In this document: in pieces, positions 1 to 10,141 of the stretch
Numbering within the stretch: position 1 is the first letter of the stretch
How the letters are laid out: every line of letters starts with the position of its first letter
DNA from: Nautilus pompilius
Lineage: Eukaryota; Mollusca; Cephalopoda; Nautilida; Nautilidae
Reading direction: 5' to 3'
Assembly: GCA_018389105.1 (NCBI GenBank)
Contig: JACATO010002187.1
Coordinates: 584,001-648,000, forward strand
Length of the DNA stretch: 64,000 nt
Made by a program: the position numbers and the translations under genes
The notes under the pieces: generated by a model
Database searches by the model: none
Told to the model about the DNA's origin: nothing
The model's input: the letters and a program-made list of their open reading frames with translations, nothing else

Positions 1-870
1 GCTGTATGCGAGACTCAGACGAGCGAGGATACGTGAACCTGGTACTGCTGCTAATGGCTGCAGTCGATAGAGAAAGACAAAAGATGCCACGTTAAGTACC
101 AGCCGTTATGATCTACAGGTGAAAGATAACAGGCCATCTTGTGAGAGCATGCTGCGAGTACCGGTCTTAGGATTAGTCCAAGAATAGTAAGACGGAAATT
201 AGCGTGATTTGGTCTCTGTGGACGTGTAGCTGACCGCAGACCTTTGCTGAGTAGATGCAAGCAAACGGCCAGGCTGAGATAGGCAGCGGTGAGATGAACG
301 AACCTGGAAGAAGGTGATCTTCACAGATGAGTCCAAGTTTGAACTGTTTGGCAATAATCATCGGCAGTTTGTTCGATGGCGGACGAGGTTGGGGAGGTAT
401 AAGAGTCGGTGTACAAAAGCTCCAGTGAAGCACGGCGTAGATCTGTACTGTACATCAGCCAAGAGTTTTGAACATTTTGATGGTAAAGGATAAACCGACT
501 GCCGACAGGCACCGCCATATTCTCATCGAAGACATCTGTGTGGGCGAGGATTCAGCGTCCAACGTGACAATGACTGCAAGGATACAGCTGATGGTGAAAA
601 ATTGTCTGGAACATAAAGAGGCTGACGAAACACTCACAAGGATTCTTGGGTCTGCGCAAAGCCCTGATCGATATGAACTTCACTCGGGTTGTTTGAGTTT
701 ATATAGTGACAGAGAAATTCAAACAGATATCCAAACACCTTGGATGAATTCAGGAAAGTGTTACAGGATAATTAGAACAAATTTCCACAGTCAGACATTG
801 CTAACTTGTATGGGAGCGTGAATGCAGGCGTCATGCTGCAAAGAGTTCACATACCAAACACTGACTAATG
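1..870 (+). mobile_element. Tc1-like transposase remnant, truncated by the window edge
   Basis: Conceptual + strand translation with several stops and frame changes gives the order of a Tc1/mariner DD34E transposase. Around 213-280 is the end of the DNA-binding part (reads like GLCGRVADRRPLLSR). Around 300-400 is the first catalytic Asp block (WKKVIFTDESKFELFG). Near 560-600 is a QxDND block matching the second Asp region. Near 650-680 is a degraded AQSPD block of the third acidic region, and 730-850 matches the C-terminal tail. No open frame spans it, so it is a dead copy. The left end lies outside the window and no right terminal repeat was found. The 117-codon open stretch at 468-821 is a wrong-frame by-product. 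Confidence 0.75.
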
Positions 871-1054
871 TACTGCACAACTTGACCTTGTTTTTTTCAT
901 ATATTTTCTGTAATATTAGGTACTATTGGTATTACCTATGACTCTCTGGTTCAATTACTTATTATTTGTTCTTACCCTGTATATGTATCCATAACTGTAT
1001 CCAAATCATCACTCAAACACATTCTCTCTTTCTTTTTTACCCTCTCTGCTTGTG

Positions 1055-1217
1055 TTGTGTGTGTGTGTGTTTGTTTGTGTGGTGTTTGAGTGTGTGTGTG
1101 TGTTTGTGTTTGTGTGGTGTGTGTGTGTGTTTGGTGTGTGTGTTTGTGTGTTGTGTGTGTTTGTGTGTTTGTGTGTGTGTGTGTGTGTGTGTTTTGTCTG
1201 TTTGTGTGTGTGTTTGT

Positions 1218-1248
<31 letters not shown>
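1055..1248. repeat. GT-rich microsatellite tract
   Basis: About 190 bases of (GT)n broken by TTT, giving long Cys/Val-rich or Thr/His-rich open frames on both strands. Those frames are low-complexity artefacts and not genes. Confidence 0.95.
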
Positions 1249-1335
1249 CGTCTTAGTATTAATTTGTTTTTCCTTCTGTTGCCGATCCTAAAAAAGGTAA
1301 ATTTGTTACCATTTGGATTAAAACCGATATTCAGC

Positions 1336-1554
1336 CTATTTATAAATGCATGTATTACCAGCTGCTCCTTCCAAACGGACGGGGAAGGGTGGATAATAAA
1401 CCGTGACGGATGTGCGGACCAAAAGAATGATGGGGCCGCCATCCGATGTCTGCACGACGATGAAGAGTGCAAGAGGTTGAACTAACGACACCAGAAACAA
1501 CAACAGCTGCTGCATTACTGGGACGTCGACCGTCTTTCCATACGAAGCCATCAT
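1336..1554 (-). CDS. Unknown protein, copy A of a duplicated unit (starts MMASYGKTVDVPV)
   Basis: A 72-codon minus-strand ORF starts at ATG 1554 (a second ATG is at 1551). The start is followed by a strongly hydrophobic stretch (about residues 17-37), then a Ser/Thr/Val-rich end. I do not recognise the family. A related unit lies on the same strand at 8855-8857 downwards. Over the first 15 or so codons the two copies differ mostly at third positions (for example GGA/GGC, AAG/AAA, ACG/ACT, CAG/CAA), and both keep MASYGKTV. This favours this frame over the overlapping longer one. Similarity extends upstream of the ATG to about 1650. The hydrophobic segment could be a late signal peptide or a membrane anchor. 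It could also be one exon of a larger gene or a multicopy repeat with an old ORF. Confidence 0.35.
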   Translation of the reverse strand: MMASYGKTVDVPVMQQLLLFLVSLVQPLALFIVVQTSDGGPIILLVRTSVTVYYPPFPVRLEGAAGNTCIYK

Positions 1555-2660
1555 TCGTATTTCTGTGAAGATTTATTGCCCACACCATCGAGTTATTTAC
1601 TCCTATAAAGAGCGTGTACATCTGTTCATAAAACAGACTTTACTTACACGATACTAGAAAGATTTCCAGTAATACTCCATTAATCTTAATAGAATATTAA
1701 AGATCTAATGACGTAGAATACAGGCAGACCTTGTTATAAAATGCTAACAAAGTGCTCGCTGCTATGTTTTCTCAGATAAACACTCATCTTTAATCTTTGG
1801 CAATGACTTCTCCTAAAGGTCTGATATTCATGAACCTTTCCAATAGAAGAGTTCATATGAAGTTAATTACTTACACAGCTTCGGCTGCGAAGGTTTTCCT
1901 CCTAACTCGGTGGAACTGTCTTTGTGGAGAGCAATTACGTAGTTAAGGGTTCAGGTGTCAGTCTGTTCGTGATAGCCGGACACCTGTGAGAAAAGTTCAG
2001 CAGCCGTTGAAATCGGATTCCAAGTTTGGTTTTCGCCGAAGGAAGAAGACCTCCGCCATTTACCAGTTTAGCATAACTCTTCAATAATGTTGTTGCTGTG
2101 CTTTGGCATAAAGGTGAGAAGCAGCCAATGCGTTGCCTGGCTACAGGATGTTCGAGGAGAAGAGAAAATCACATACTTAAACAAGTTGTTCGAGAGACCC
2201 ACCTTAGACCTCAGAGTCTGAGTTAGCCGGAGTTCGGTGCATGATCCTTTCCTCTGTTTATCGTGGCCACCAGTTGAAGACACGGAATTTTCATGCCAAC
2301 TCCTTTCGAAGGGAACCTTTGATTGAAACTGCTCAGTGATTGTTTTCGAGTTTTATTTACTCGCCGTCAGTCATGTGTGAAAGTCAGGTATGTTAGAAAA
2401 TCTCTACCCTTGGCCCTCCTTCAGCCCCCTTTTTCTCGAGCCATAGAAAGTAACGACTGATTCATCTCTAGTAGGTTTTCGTCAATTCTGCTCATAATGA
2501 ATAAAACAGCCACATTTAGTGGAGCGAAGCTGTTCTGGTTTTAGTGCTGGTGGAAAGGTCAAGTGGTGGGGAAAATAAGGCTTCAGCAGCATTCGACACA
2601 AGTGTAGCCTCTCGTGTGATAATAGGACGTCTTTAATTAAAACTTGTCATGTTTCCTCTT

Positions 2661-2661
2661 C

Positions 2662-2714
<53 letters not shown>

Positions 2715-2745
2715 ATTATTATTATATTAATATTATTATTATTAT
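2661..2745. repeat. (ATC)n/(ATT)n microsatellite
   Basis: About 54 bases of uninterrupted ATC repeat run directly into an ATT-rich tract. Confidence 0.95.
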
Positions 2746-2749
2746 TTCG

Positions 2750-5700
2750 TTCTAAAATATCGTATTAATAAATATAAATTATTCCTTTTTAGTGGTTGTC
2801 GTACTTAGATTTTAAAGGAAGGATTGATTACGGGCCTTACCGTTTCTACTAACTGTATTAACAGCGTTGTGACGTCACTGCCGTTAATAACGCCTCCAAA
2901 TTATTCAGCAACACGGCGCCCCTCCGAAGATTACAAATTAATTCTATTTTTTAAAATAAACTAAATTATTACACCAAAATTTATTTTTGCACGTATTTAG
3001 AAATGACACAAGAATCTAAAAGAGTACCATGAAGCTCATTGCTTCCTATTATTTAGAAAATCGTACGTTACTCTTCAGTAAGGGAATTTCCAGAGGTTTG
3101 CCCTTGGACAGTCTAAATTGTTGGTGTTTATATGTTCAACAAAGGCACCAGGTGTGGTGCATACAGTGGCTAGTATTGGCGAGTTCTCCATGTTAGATAT
3201 ATTGCTTTATTTGATTTTTGCATTATTAATTTAATTGTAAATTGGCAATAGCTGCTGTGTTATTATTAATTAGTTGTACATGGTAGAGTTGGAGGTGGAG
3301 GAGGAGCTGGTGCAAAAGAGTAATGTTAGTGATGTAATTATCCCGGAAAAATCTAAATACGTGCATAAAATTAGCCACCATCTATCTACTCGACAGATGT
3401 TGGATTGTGCGACTGTCTTTTGGGTTGAGGACGAGTTCTTTGTGTACTGGCCCCGGGTGCAGTGTCTAAAATGACAAAGACCTGGACCATTTTGACGGGA
3501 AGAATTTGAATACTGTTCTCATTTGTTCTGCATGAGACCGAAGAATATTTCATGAATGCGTCGATCAGAACATTTGAATGGTTTTTATTAATGATGAAAG
3601 AAAATGATTAGTTTCCAGAACGATTTCTTTTCAAGACATCATTTCCATTATGGTAACAGCTCCAACCATCTCGATTATTTATTCGAGAGTTTGCTTCCCC
3701 ATCGCTGAGGTCAAAAAGACCAAAATAGTTTGAAAGCCTAGGTAAACAGTGTATATAGAAGAGGTTTTCGTGATGTCTCGATGATTATTTTCTTCTTTTC
3801 ATTATATTTTAGATGACCTGTGTATTTAAAGGTTTATTAATATTTTTAGTCCTCGTTTTCTTTTGATGATTTTGATGTTTCAAAACTTAATTTCGTAATT
3901 GAAAATACATTAAAGCTTTCCATTTATAAATTTCATGTTACAATAAATGTTAATTTTATGTAATTATTAACGTTTTATATTTCATTTAGTATATTTTATA
4001 TTTCGCTAACCAAATATCAGGTTTCTAGTTCCTCTTTGTGTCATCTCTCCTGATGTATTCTTTTATCCATGAGCACCAAAACATTGTTATCCGTGTCCTT
4101 TAGCGCCTGAAGTGCAACTCTGTATCAGGCCTGCACTCGAGTTTAACCGAGTCAAAGAGACTGCATTTTATAGCTTGCAAAATTTACTACCTGTCCCATG
4201 TGGTAGATAAGCACAGCGACTCCAAGGAAAACATCCCTGGGTCTTTACGTTCGCCATCTATCGTTAGTTGAACAAGTATGCAATTGGAAAATATAATATT
4301 GTTCAAAACAACAACAGAATGTTTTTAAATAATTATTTCAAAGAAAGGACGATTTAACTTGATGTTTTACGTTTGTCTTTTTGCTTTCTGACATCAGCAT
4401 TTTGTATATAAACATGCGAAACTAAATGTAGGTAATACAGCTCAATGTAACTGAGCTTTAACGGACATGGGCTGATTGCAAACGTTTGCATCTACAGCCT
4501 CACCTGTACAGGTGGAGCGCTGAGGCTGCATTGAGATTTCACTGAATGGCAGAATGTGATCCGATACTTGTTACACAGCTTCAAGCATCATCAGGAAAAA
4601 CTACGTACTGACAAGGAGATGTAAACGGTAAAATTTATTTACTTGGTACAGCCTCGCAGAAAAATGATACGTTTACAAAATGGATCTCCGGATGCTGAAG
4701 ATTTAGTACGTTCTTGGCGAATGTGAGGGTTTTGTGGAAAGAAAGCACAATAATGAACTGATATGTAAGAGCTGCTTCTGTGTCTGGTCAGGCTAAGGCA
4801 AACACCGGCTCACCCAACCCTGATTGCAGTAATTTAGGGGATTTGACTTGTAGAAGAATACCCCGCCAACTCGCACACCTCGGTGGAACGTATTTGCTTC
4901 GTTGTAACAAGCTGTTGGAGAACCACGACCGTCACAGATCGCTCTCATATCAGATAAGAAAGCGCTGTCACAAGTTCGTCTACTGATGCCACGGCCTGAA
5001 CCCTGCGAAGAAATTAAACCAAATAAGCAGTTAAAATCATGATTGAGTAATTAGTGGAATTGGTCCTCAAAACATAACAAATCGATACAAATTCTACCGA
5101 GAAGATTGATCGCCTTTTAAAAAGCCATGATACAGCAGCTTAAAACGTGATAGAATTATTCCCCTAATAAGTCAAATCACCCTGCTCTGACCAGGTGACA
5201 TCTCGGTAAATAGTACGGCATCATTTGAAAAACGTGTACAATTTGCTTCTTCCTTATTACCAAACTTTCCCTTTTCTTTGAGCTTTCGATTTGTTTAATT
5301 TATAATATTTTATTTACCAATCCTCTTTCGGATTGTAGGGATTTAAGGGAATTGTACTCCACTGAGCCCGTGGACATAGTCACTGAGGTGCGATGAAAAT
5401 AGTTAACCCTCAACAAAAGGCAGAGAGTATTCAGACTACGAAAGATCGAAATCAGATTCTACAACAGATTTACTGTGCGTCACATTCAAGAAGATCCGAT
5501 TAATAAATCTCAATGATAATTTGGAGAAGTGTATGCGGGCAATCAAGTACAGGAGGGGAGAGCTGATTATCAAGTGTATGCCATTAAGATGGTCGCAGTT
5601 TTCATTCCCGTACCCTGTGCATGTGTATCCGGTTGTGTAATGTAAATATAACCTCTACTCAAACTGTATTGTTACCGGTGAACAAAGAACTCTTGGACTG

Positions 5701-5950
5701 AGTCACGTGGATTGGAAACAGAACGAGCGAGAAGTATAGACAGATAGGCAGCGGAACCGGAACCGGAAGGGGTTTAGAGAATGGACACCGGACTACAGTA
5801 AAGAAGACTTTAGGTTAGAGATTACAAGAAGCCAGGAAGCCATCCCAGTCTATTAGACGTCTCATATTTTAGAAACGTCGGTCTACCAGGGTCTTAACCT
5901 ATCCAGACTTTCACTGCCTATTATCTGCTTGACAGTCCAGGGACATCAGT
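2750..5950. other. No recognisable gene
   Basis: Only short ORFs in every frame, without splice-flanked conserved blocks I could identify. The later exons of the phospholipase gene at 5963-6133 should lie here or further left on the minus strand, but I could not find a convincing one. Confidence 0.5.
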
Positions 5951-5962
5951 AAGATTACTTAC

Positions 5963-6133
5963 ACATCCGTAGCAGACGTCGTGTCTGTTGCAGGCCGGTC
6001 TGAAGATTTCGTTGTACTGGCCACCAACTGGGTTGCTGCAACCGTTCACATCTCCTCCGTCACACTCAGCCGAGCAGGTCGACAAGAGAGCGGACAAAAC
6101 CGAAATAACCGACAAGGTGATGATCCCTTTCAT
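5963..6133 (-). CDS. Secreted phospholipase A2, conodipine-like, first coding exon (partial gene)
   Basis: Fifty-seven codons start at ATG 6133. The first 22 or so residues are a clear signal peptide (MKGIITLSVISVLSALLSTC, then SA). The mature part is Cys-rich and ends in CNRHDVCYGC. The HD pair after a Cys, followed by CY, is the active-site signature of secreted phospholipases A2, which hydrolyse the sn-2 ester of phospholipids and use Ca2+. Overall shape and spacing are closest to the conodipine-type group IX enzymes of cone-snail venom, with relatives in other molluscs. The exon ends in frame at a strong donor (GTAAGT at 5962-5957). A TTTCAG acceptor-like site lies about 8 bases before the ATG, so a non-coding first exon upstream is likely. 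The remaining exons were not found, so whether the gene is complete, and whether the product is a venom component or a housekeeping enzyme, cannot be decided. Confidence 0.72.
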
Positions 6134-6249
6134 TCTTTTACCTGAAACACACGCAAGACGGCTAACCATCAGTTTGGCAAACAACACTAGTACTTCCTGG
6201 AGGAGGTTCATTAGTCTGCCCTCATCGCGCTAATGGTTTTTCATATTGA

Positions 6250-8230
6250 AATATTTATCGGTGCTTATAAAGAGAATTACATAACTACAGAGCCCTGCCA
6301 CAATAAAGCAGCCCTTTACAATATCGGAACTGGCAGTGTTACGCACAACGGTCGGTCTATAAATAGCGCGTACCACCAGACAACAGAGATGATAGAGTGT
6401 TAAGGATTCCTCGTACAGTTAGGGATCGCTGTACGTCACTCTTTTCATGAGGTCACGTGACTGGACCATCAGACTGCGGTCTGTTAAAGAGGCTGACATC
6501 GTGGAATCTTGAAATGGAAAATGGGACAGTGCGGAACATCAAGGTTAATGTCTGTTAGGAGAATGAAGGAGGAGGGGATCGTCACCGAGATGGACAACAG
6601 TGGTTACAGAATGAAATAAGAATCTTTTCTTCGGGAGATCAGTCGAATCCACACTGGAGGCTTGCAGTCACTGCCAGTACTGTAAATGCCAGAGAACGCA
6701 CAGCCCTTTGTTATTTGTTATTTGCATAAAATGGCTACAATGGACGCGTGGCCTGGTGAGAACCCCAGCTTAGGGAGACCAATACAAAAAGGTTATTTGA
6801 ATGAGCCCCTCTAAAAGATTCATGGTCCTTTGATATTTTGACGTTCGTTCCTCCTCCGGACGAGTCTTAATTTCGCAAATTCACGTCGAATGAGCGAACG
6901 TAGAAAAGGACAAAATATATATATTCTCCACAATCATTTTATGTCACTTCAACAGGGGTTTTAAGGTCAAGAAACGTTTCTTTTCGACAATATTGTACAG
7001 CACATTACATCTCCAGATTCACAGTCTATGGAAGAGACAAAGGTCCTTCCACGTGAACATAGGTGCCCTGACCGGAATCCAAATGAAAGCCTTTGCTTGC
7101 ACCTCTATCGCCAAACGCTGAATAAAATATTTGTTAACCTTGGGAACAATTTTATCCCTGCTATCATCAAGCTCCCACTGCCTCCCCCTGCCACGTGTCC
7201 TTGCCCCTCGCGTAATATCTACTGGATATTAACATTAGGTTAAGTTTGCATATCCGCCATAAATTACTTGTTTGTGACTGCTGATTTTCTTTTGACACGG
7301 CCCTGTATATTTCCTCACTCGAAGTACCGTAACCCCGAACGTTAACCGTAACCAAATTATTCTATAACTCGAATAACTACGTACCGATGTTGTAAATATA
7401 AACCATGCTAATCGTTGTTTTGTTTTGGTTATCGTTAATATACTATTCTTTGCGTTTTCCATTGGACAAAACAGATAATGCTATAGGAGTTTAGCATCTG
7501 CTGCATTGTATTTATTAATTATTTTATTATTATTATTATTTAAAACGAAGAAGTACCACTTACCTCTGTTCCCGTAGAGCGTCTGTTAACTAATTGTCTT
7601 CAAGTGTCTGCCTTTTATAAGGTTCACCCAGGTAGAATGGCCAATCATTTTCATCCCGGATATTGTGAGTCAGCGACGCTCTGTCTGTGAAGTTCCTTGT
7701 CTGCTGTCTCCCGATATATCTTATTTACACAGGTATAATACAAAGGAAGCTGCCAGGTAGATCTTTTATTTTTAAATTTAAATTACTGTTGCTTTTACGA
7801 GATCGCTCTCATTTAGGCTGGAATTTGAAGGCCTCGGGGTCGGACCTGTTATTCGAAATTAAATACTTCTTGAAATTAATTGCGTTCCACTTCAAAAACA
7901 ATATTTTAACTTCTCTTTCCAAAACAGATTTGAATTCTTGAAATGCTTTTGGAAAGTCAAAAAAAATATAAATTTAGCCAGAAAATTATCTGAAACCGTT
8001 TGGCTGTTGTTTGAATCATTTGTGAAATCTCTATCCAGACAACGAAATAAAGCTGTTCGCTAATTGATTAAGTATATTCTTAGTAAAGTTTACTGCACAA
8101 AGTTTATTTACAAAATACTCCATCTGAAAACTAGCAACAGAGAAAACCAAACATACTTTCGCACATGAAATAATAGGTTGATAGTGAAATATCCAATTAT
8201 CGTGTGGAGAGAAGCTGGGCCTCATCACTC
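6250..8230. other. No recognisable gene
   Basis: Intergenic sequence with an (ATT)n run near 7517-7540. A faint Tc1-like tail motif (RCPDRNPNESL) can be read near 7060-7100 on the + strand, too short to call an element. Confidence 0.4.
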
Positions 8231-8235
8231 GGTTG

Positions 8236-8481
8236 TCAGTGATGGTGTGATGCTGTACTGGAGGGAGAGGGGTTAGATTGGCCGCTGTAGCTGTCTCCTC
8301 CCGGTATCAGGTCGTCATGATGATTTTCATGACCCGTTGAGATGGCTTCATGTAGGTCACTCCAAAATTCGAAAAAACATTTCATGTCATCAATACCTCT
8401 ACACGTCTGTGCCCTGCGCTTGTGTAAAACTACAATTCTGTTAATGAGTTTGGAGTTTCTCTGAACCACGTGGTCGTCCAT
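8236..8481 (-). CDS. Orphan ORF, 81 codons, Ser/His-rich end
   Basis: The first true ATG of this minus-strand frame is at 8481. The frame stays open upstream to 8604 without an ATG. The protein is hydrophilic and ends in a Ser/Pro-rich segment followed by three His. I do not recognise it and see no paralogue in the window. It may be a terminal exon or chance. Confidence 0.15.
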   Translation of the reverse strand: MDDHVVQRNSKLINRIVVLHKRRAQTCRGIDDMKCFFEFWSDLHEAISTGHENHHDDLIPGGDSYSGQSNPSPSSTASHHH

Positions 8482-8639
8482 AATCACAAGATGGTGACAA
8501 ACAAGTCTGAAATTAAAGCCAGTAAACGTTTTCCCTTTTTTTTCTTGGTTGACTGGTGCTGTTCGTAGTTTGGTTAGATTATGTTTTTTATAGGCATGAA
8601 ACAATGACTTTAGCTAAGTATAAACCAAAGTTGTTTTTT

Positions 8640-8960
8640 TTTTTGTGTCATGGTGATTAACTCCATGACACAGCCCAATTTACAAATGTGTACAAGCCCA
8701 GGCAAATAGTTAACCGTGTACGATCGTGATGGATGTGTATATTTAAAGAAAGATGTGGCTGCGACCCGGATTCTGTTCGCGGATGATGTGTAAGTCTTTG
8801 CACAAACTACAGGTGTTGTAATACTGGTTTGTTGACAGTTTTGCCATACGAAGCCATCTTTTATACTTCTGTGTGCAGTTATATTAAGCACGTCATCAAG
8901 TTACTTACTCCTTTAAAGTAACAGGTACATCTGTTGATAAACAGATTTAATTTAGAAATG
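8640..8960 (-). pseudogene. Copy B of the MASYGKTV unit, broken
   Basis: The homologue of the unit at 1336-1650 lies on the same strand. The ATG is at 8857, and the first 16 codons align with copy A mainly through synonymous changes. A TAG at 8809-8807 then stops the frame. Downstream nucleotide similarity to copy A continues with small indels to about 8640. Upstream similarity (a shared GTTACTTACTCC-like stretch and the palindrome-like TCTGTTNATAAAACAGA) reaches about 8955. Read as a decayed duplicate, or as a very short translated exon. Confidence 0.4.
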
Positions 8961-9623
8961 TAGATGATCCCGGTAACCAAAACAACAACAACAACAAATA
9001 CACAAGAATTTTTTTTTAAAAATATTAATTATTTTATTTTTTTCATTCTTCGAAATAAGCACAGGTTTTTCGTTCAGCTTTAAGATTTTAAAGGCGCAGT
9101 CTACGAGCTACAGTGCCCAGTTATCGACGGCTCCTCGCGCCGATAGGAAGAACTAGCGGCGTCGTCGTCGATTGATCAATTTACACCGCGTGCGTTCAGA
9201 TCGGTGAGTCAGAGAGACGAAATCATGATGGAAACTACAGGCAAGCCATTTGTAAAGAACGCAGATCAAAGTAGCTGCTTGAGCTCTTCCGATAACCGAT
9301 TTTCGTTTACCGAGTTTGCTGACTTTTAAAGTTCGAGGTTCCTTGTTGTTGCTGTTCTTGTTTGCCTACAGATGGCGCCCACGTTCAGTCATGAAACAAC
9401 ATCACATCTCGGTCGGCTGAAGGTAGAAGACTGAGTGACTGACTGACCCCATCCAGCCCTGCGAACAGAGAGAATAAGTAATATTAACAATAAAAAAACA
9501 AAACATACATAATGATTAAAGAAAATGAAAGTATCCTTACAAAGTACTGTGCCGTTTTGTGAACATCGTGGAATAGCAATGGCTAAAAATGATAAAGGTT
9601 AATACAATTATTCTAATAATAAT

Positions 9624-9645
9624 AATACATACATACATACATACA
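9624..9645. repeat. (ACAT)n microsatellite
   Basis: Five tandem ACAT units directly after an AAT-rich run. Confidence 0.8.
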
Positions 9646-10026
9646 ATTCACACCCATTGTGTTCTTTACCGGGTGTGTGGGGACGAGTGATAGTCTCTTA
9701 TTGAATATTAAGGTGGCATTTCTGAAAAGGTCCTTGTTCAGCCGAGTAGCGCATGCGTACTTAAAACCATATCTCACGTGTCTACCAAACTCGCCTTTAT
9801 GAATATAATTTTATTTTAACTCATTCATTGAAAAGTTTTCAAATGAAGACAAGGTTAGGAATTTGTATTCAACTGAGCTAGAATGCGATATTTTTTTATT
9901 TGTTCTTTAACATCTGCATTACAAAAAAAAAAAAAAAAAAACTAAAAAGACTACCCGGGGGACATCTGGAGGGACGGACGGAGGGAATTCTCCTTGTGGG
10001 GTAGGGGGAGATAACCGTGCGTCGTC

Positions 10027-10078
10027 AGTGAGCATTTTTACGCATCCATAGCAGACGTCGCGATTGTTGCTTCATTTT
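10027..10078 (-). pseudogene. Decayed copy of the phospholipase A2 exon end
   Basis: The minus strand reads NNRDVCYGCV, followed by a weakened donor (GTAAAA in place of GTAAGT). It matches the 3' end of the exon at 5963-6133 base for base over most of about 45 positions, including the bases after the splice site. In-frame stops lie just upstream and no signal peptide is left. It is a relic of a duplicated exon that cannot encode an enzyme as it stands. Confidence 0.55.
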
Positions 10079-10141
10079 CCTTATTGAAATCTTTAAATGG
10101 GAGGGGAGAGGGGTCTTGTACCGACGTTATTCAACTATGTA

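Noticed and set aside
468..821. 117-codon + strand ORF near the left edge
   Set aside because: The Tc1 transposase blocks (FTDES, QxDND, C-terminal tail) run through this stretch in other frames.
972..1485. Long ORFs on both strands across the GT tract
   Set aside because: Products of a simple repeat with low-complexity translation and no conserved domain.
1355..1621. C-type-lectin-like reading (DGFVWKDGR) of the minus-strand frame overlapping copy A
   Set aside because: Compared with copy B near 8.85 kb, substitutions fall at third positions of the other frame (MASYGKTV...), so this frame is probably not the coding one. Lectin Cys positions are also missing.
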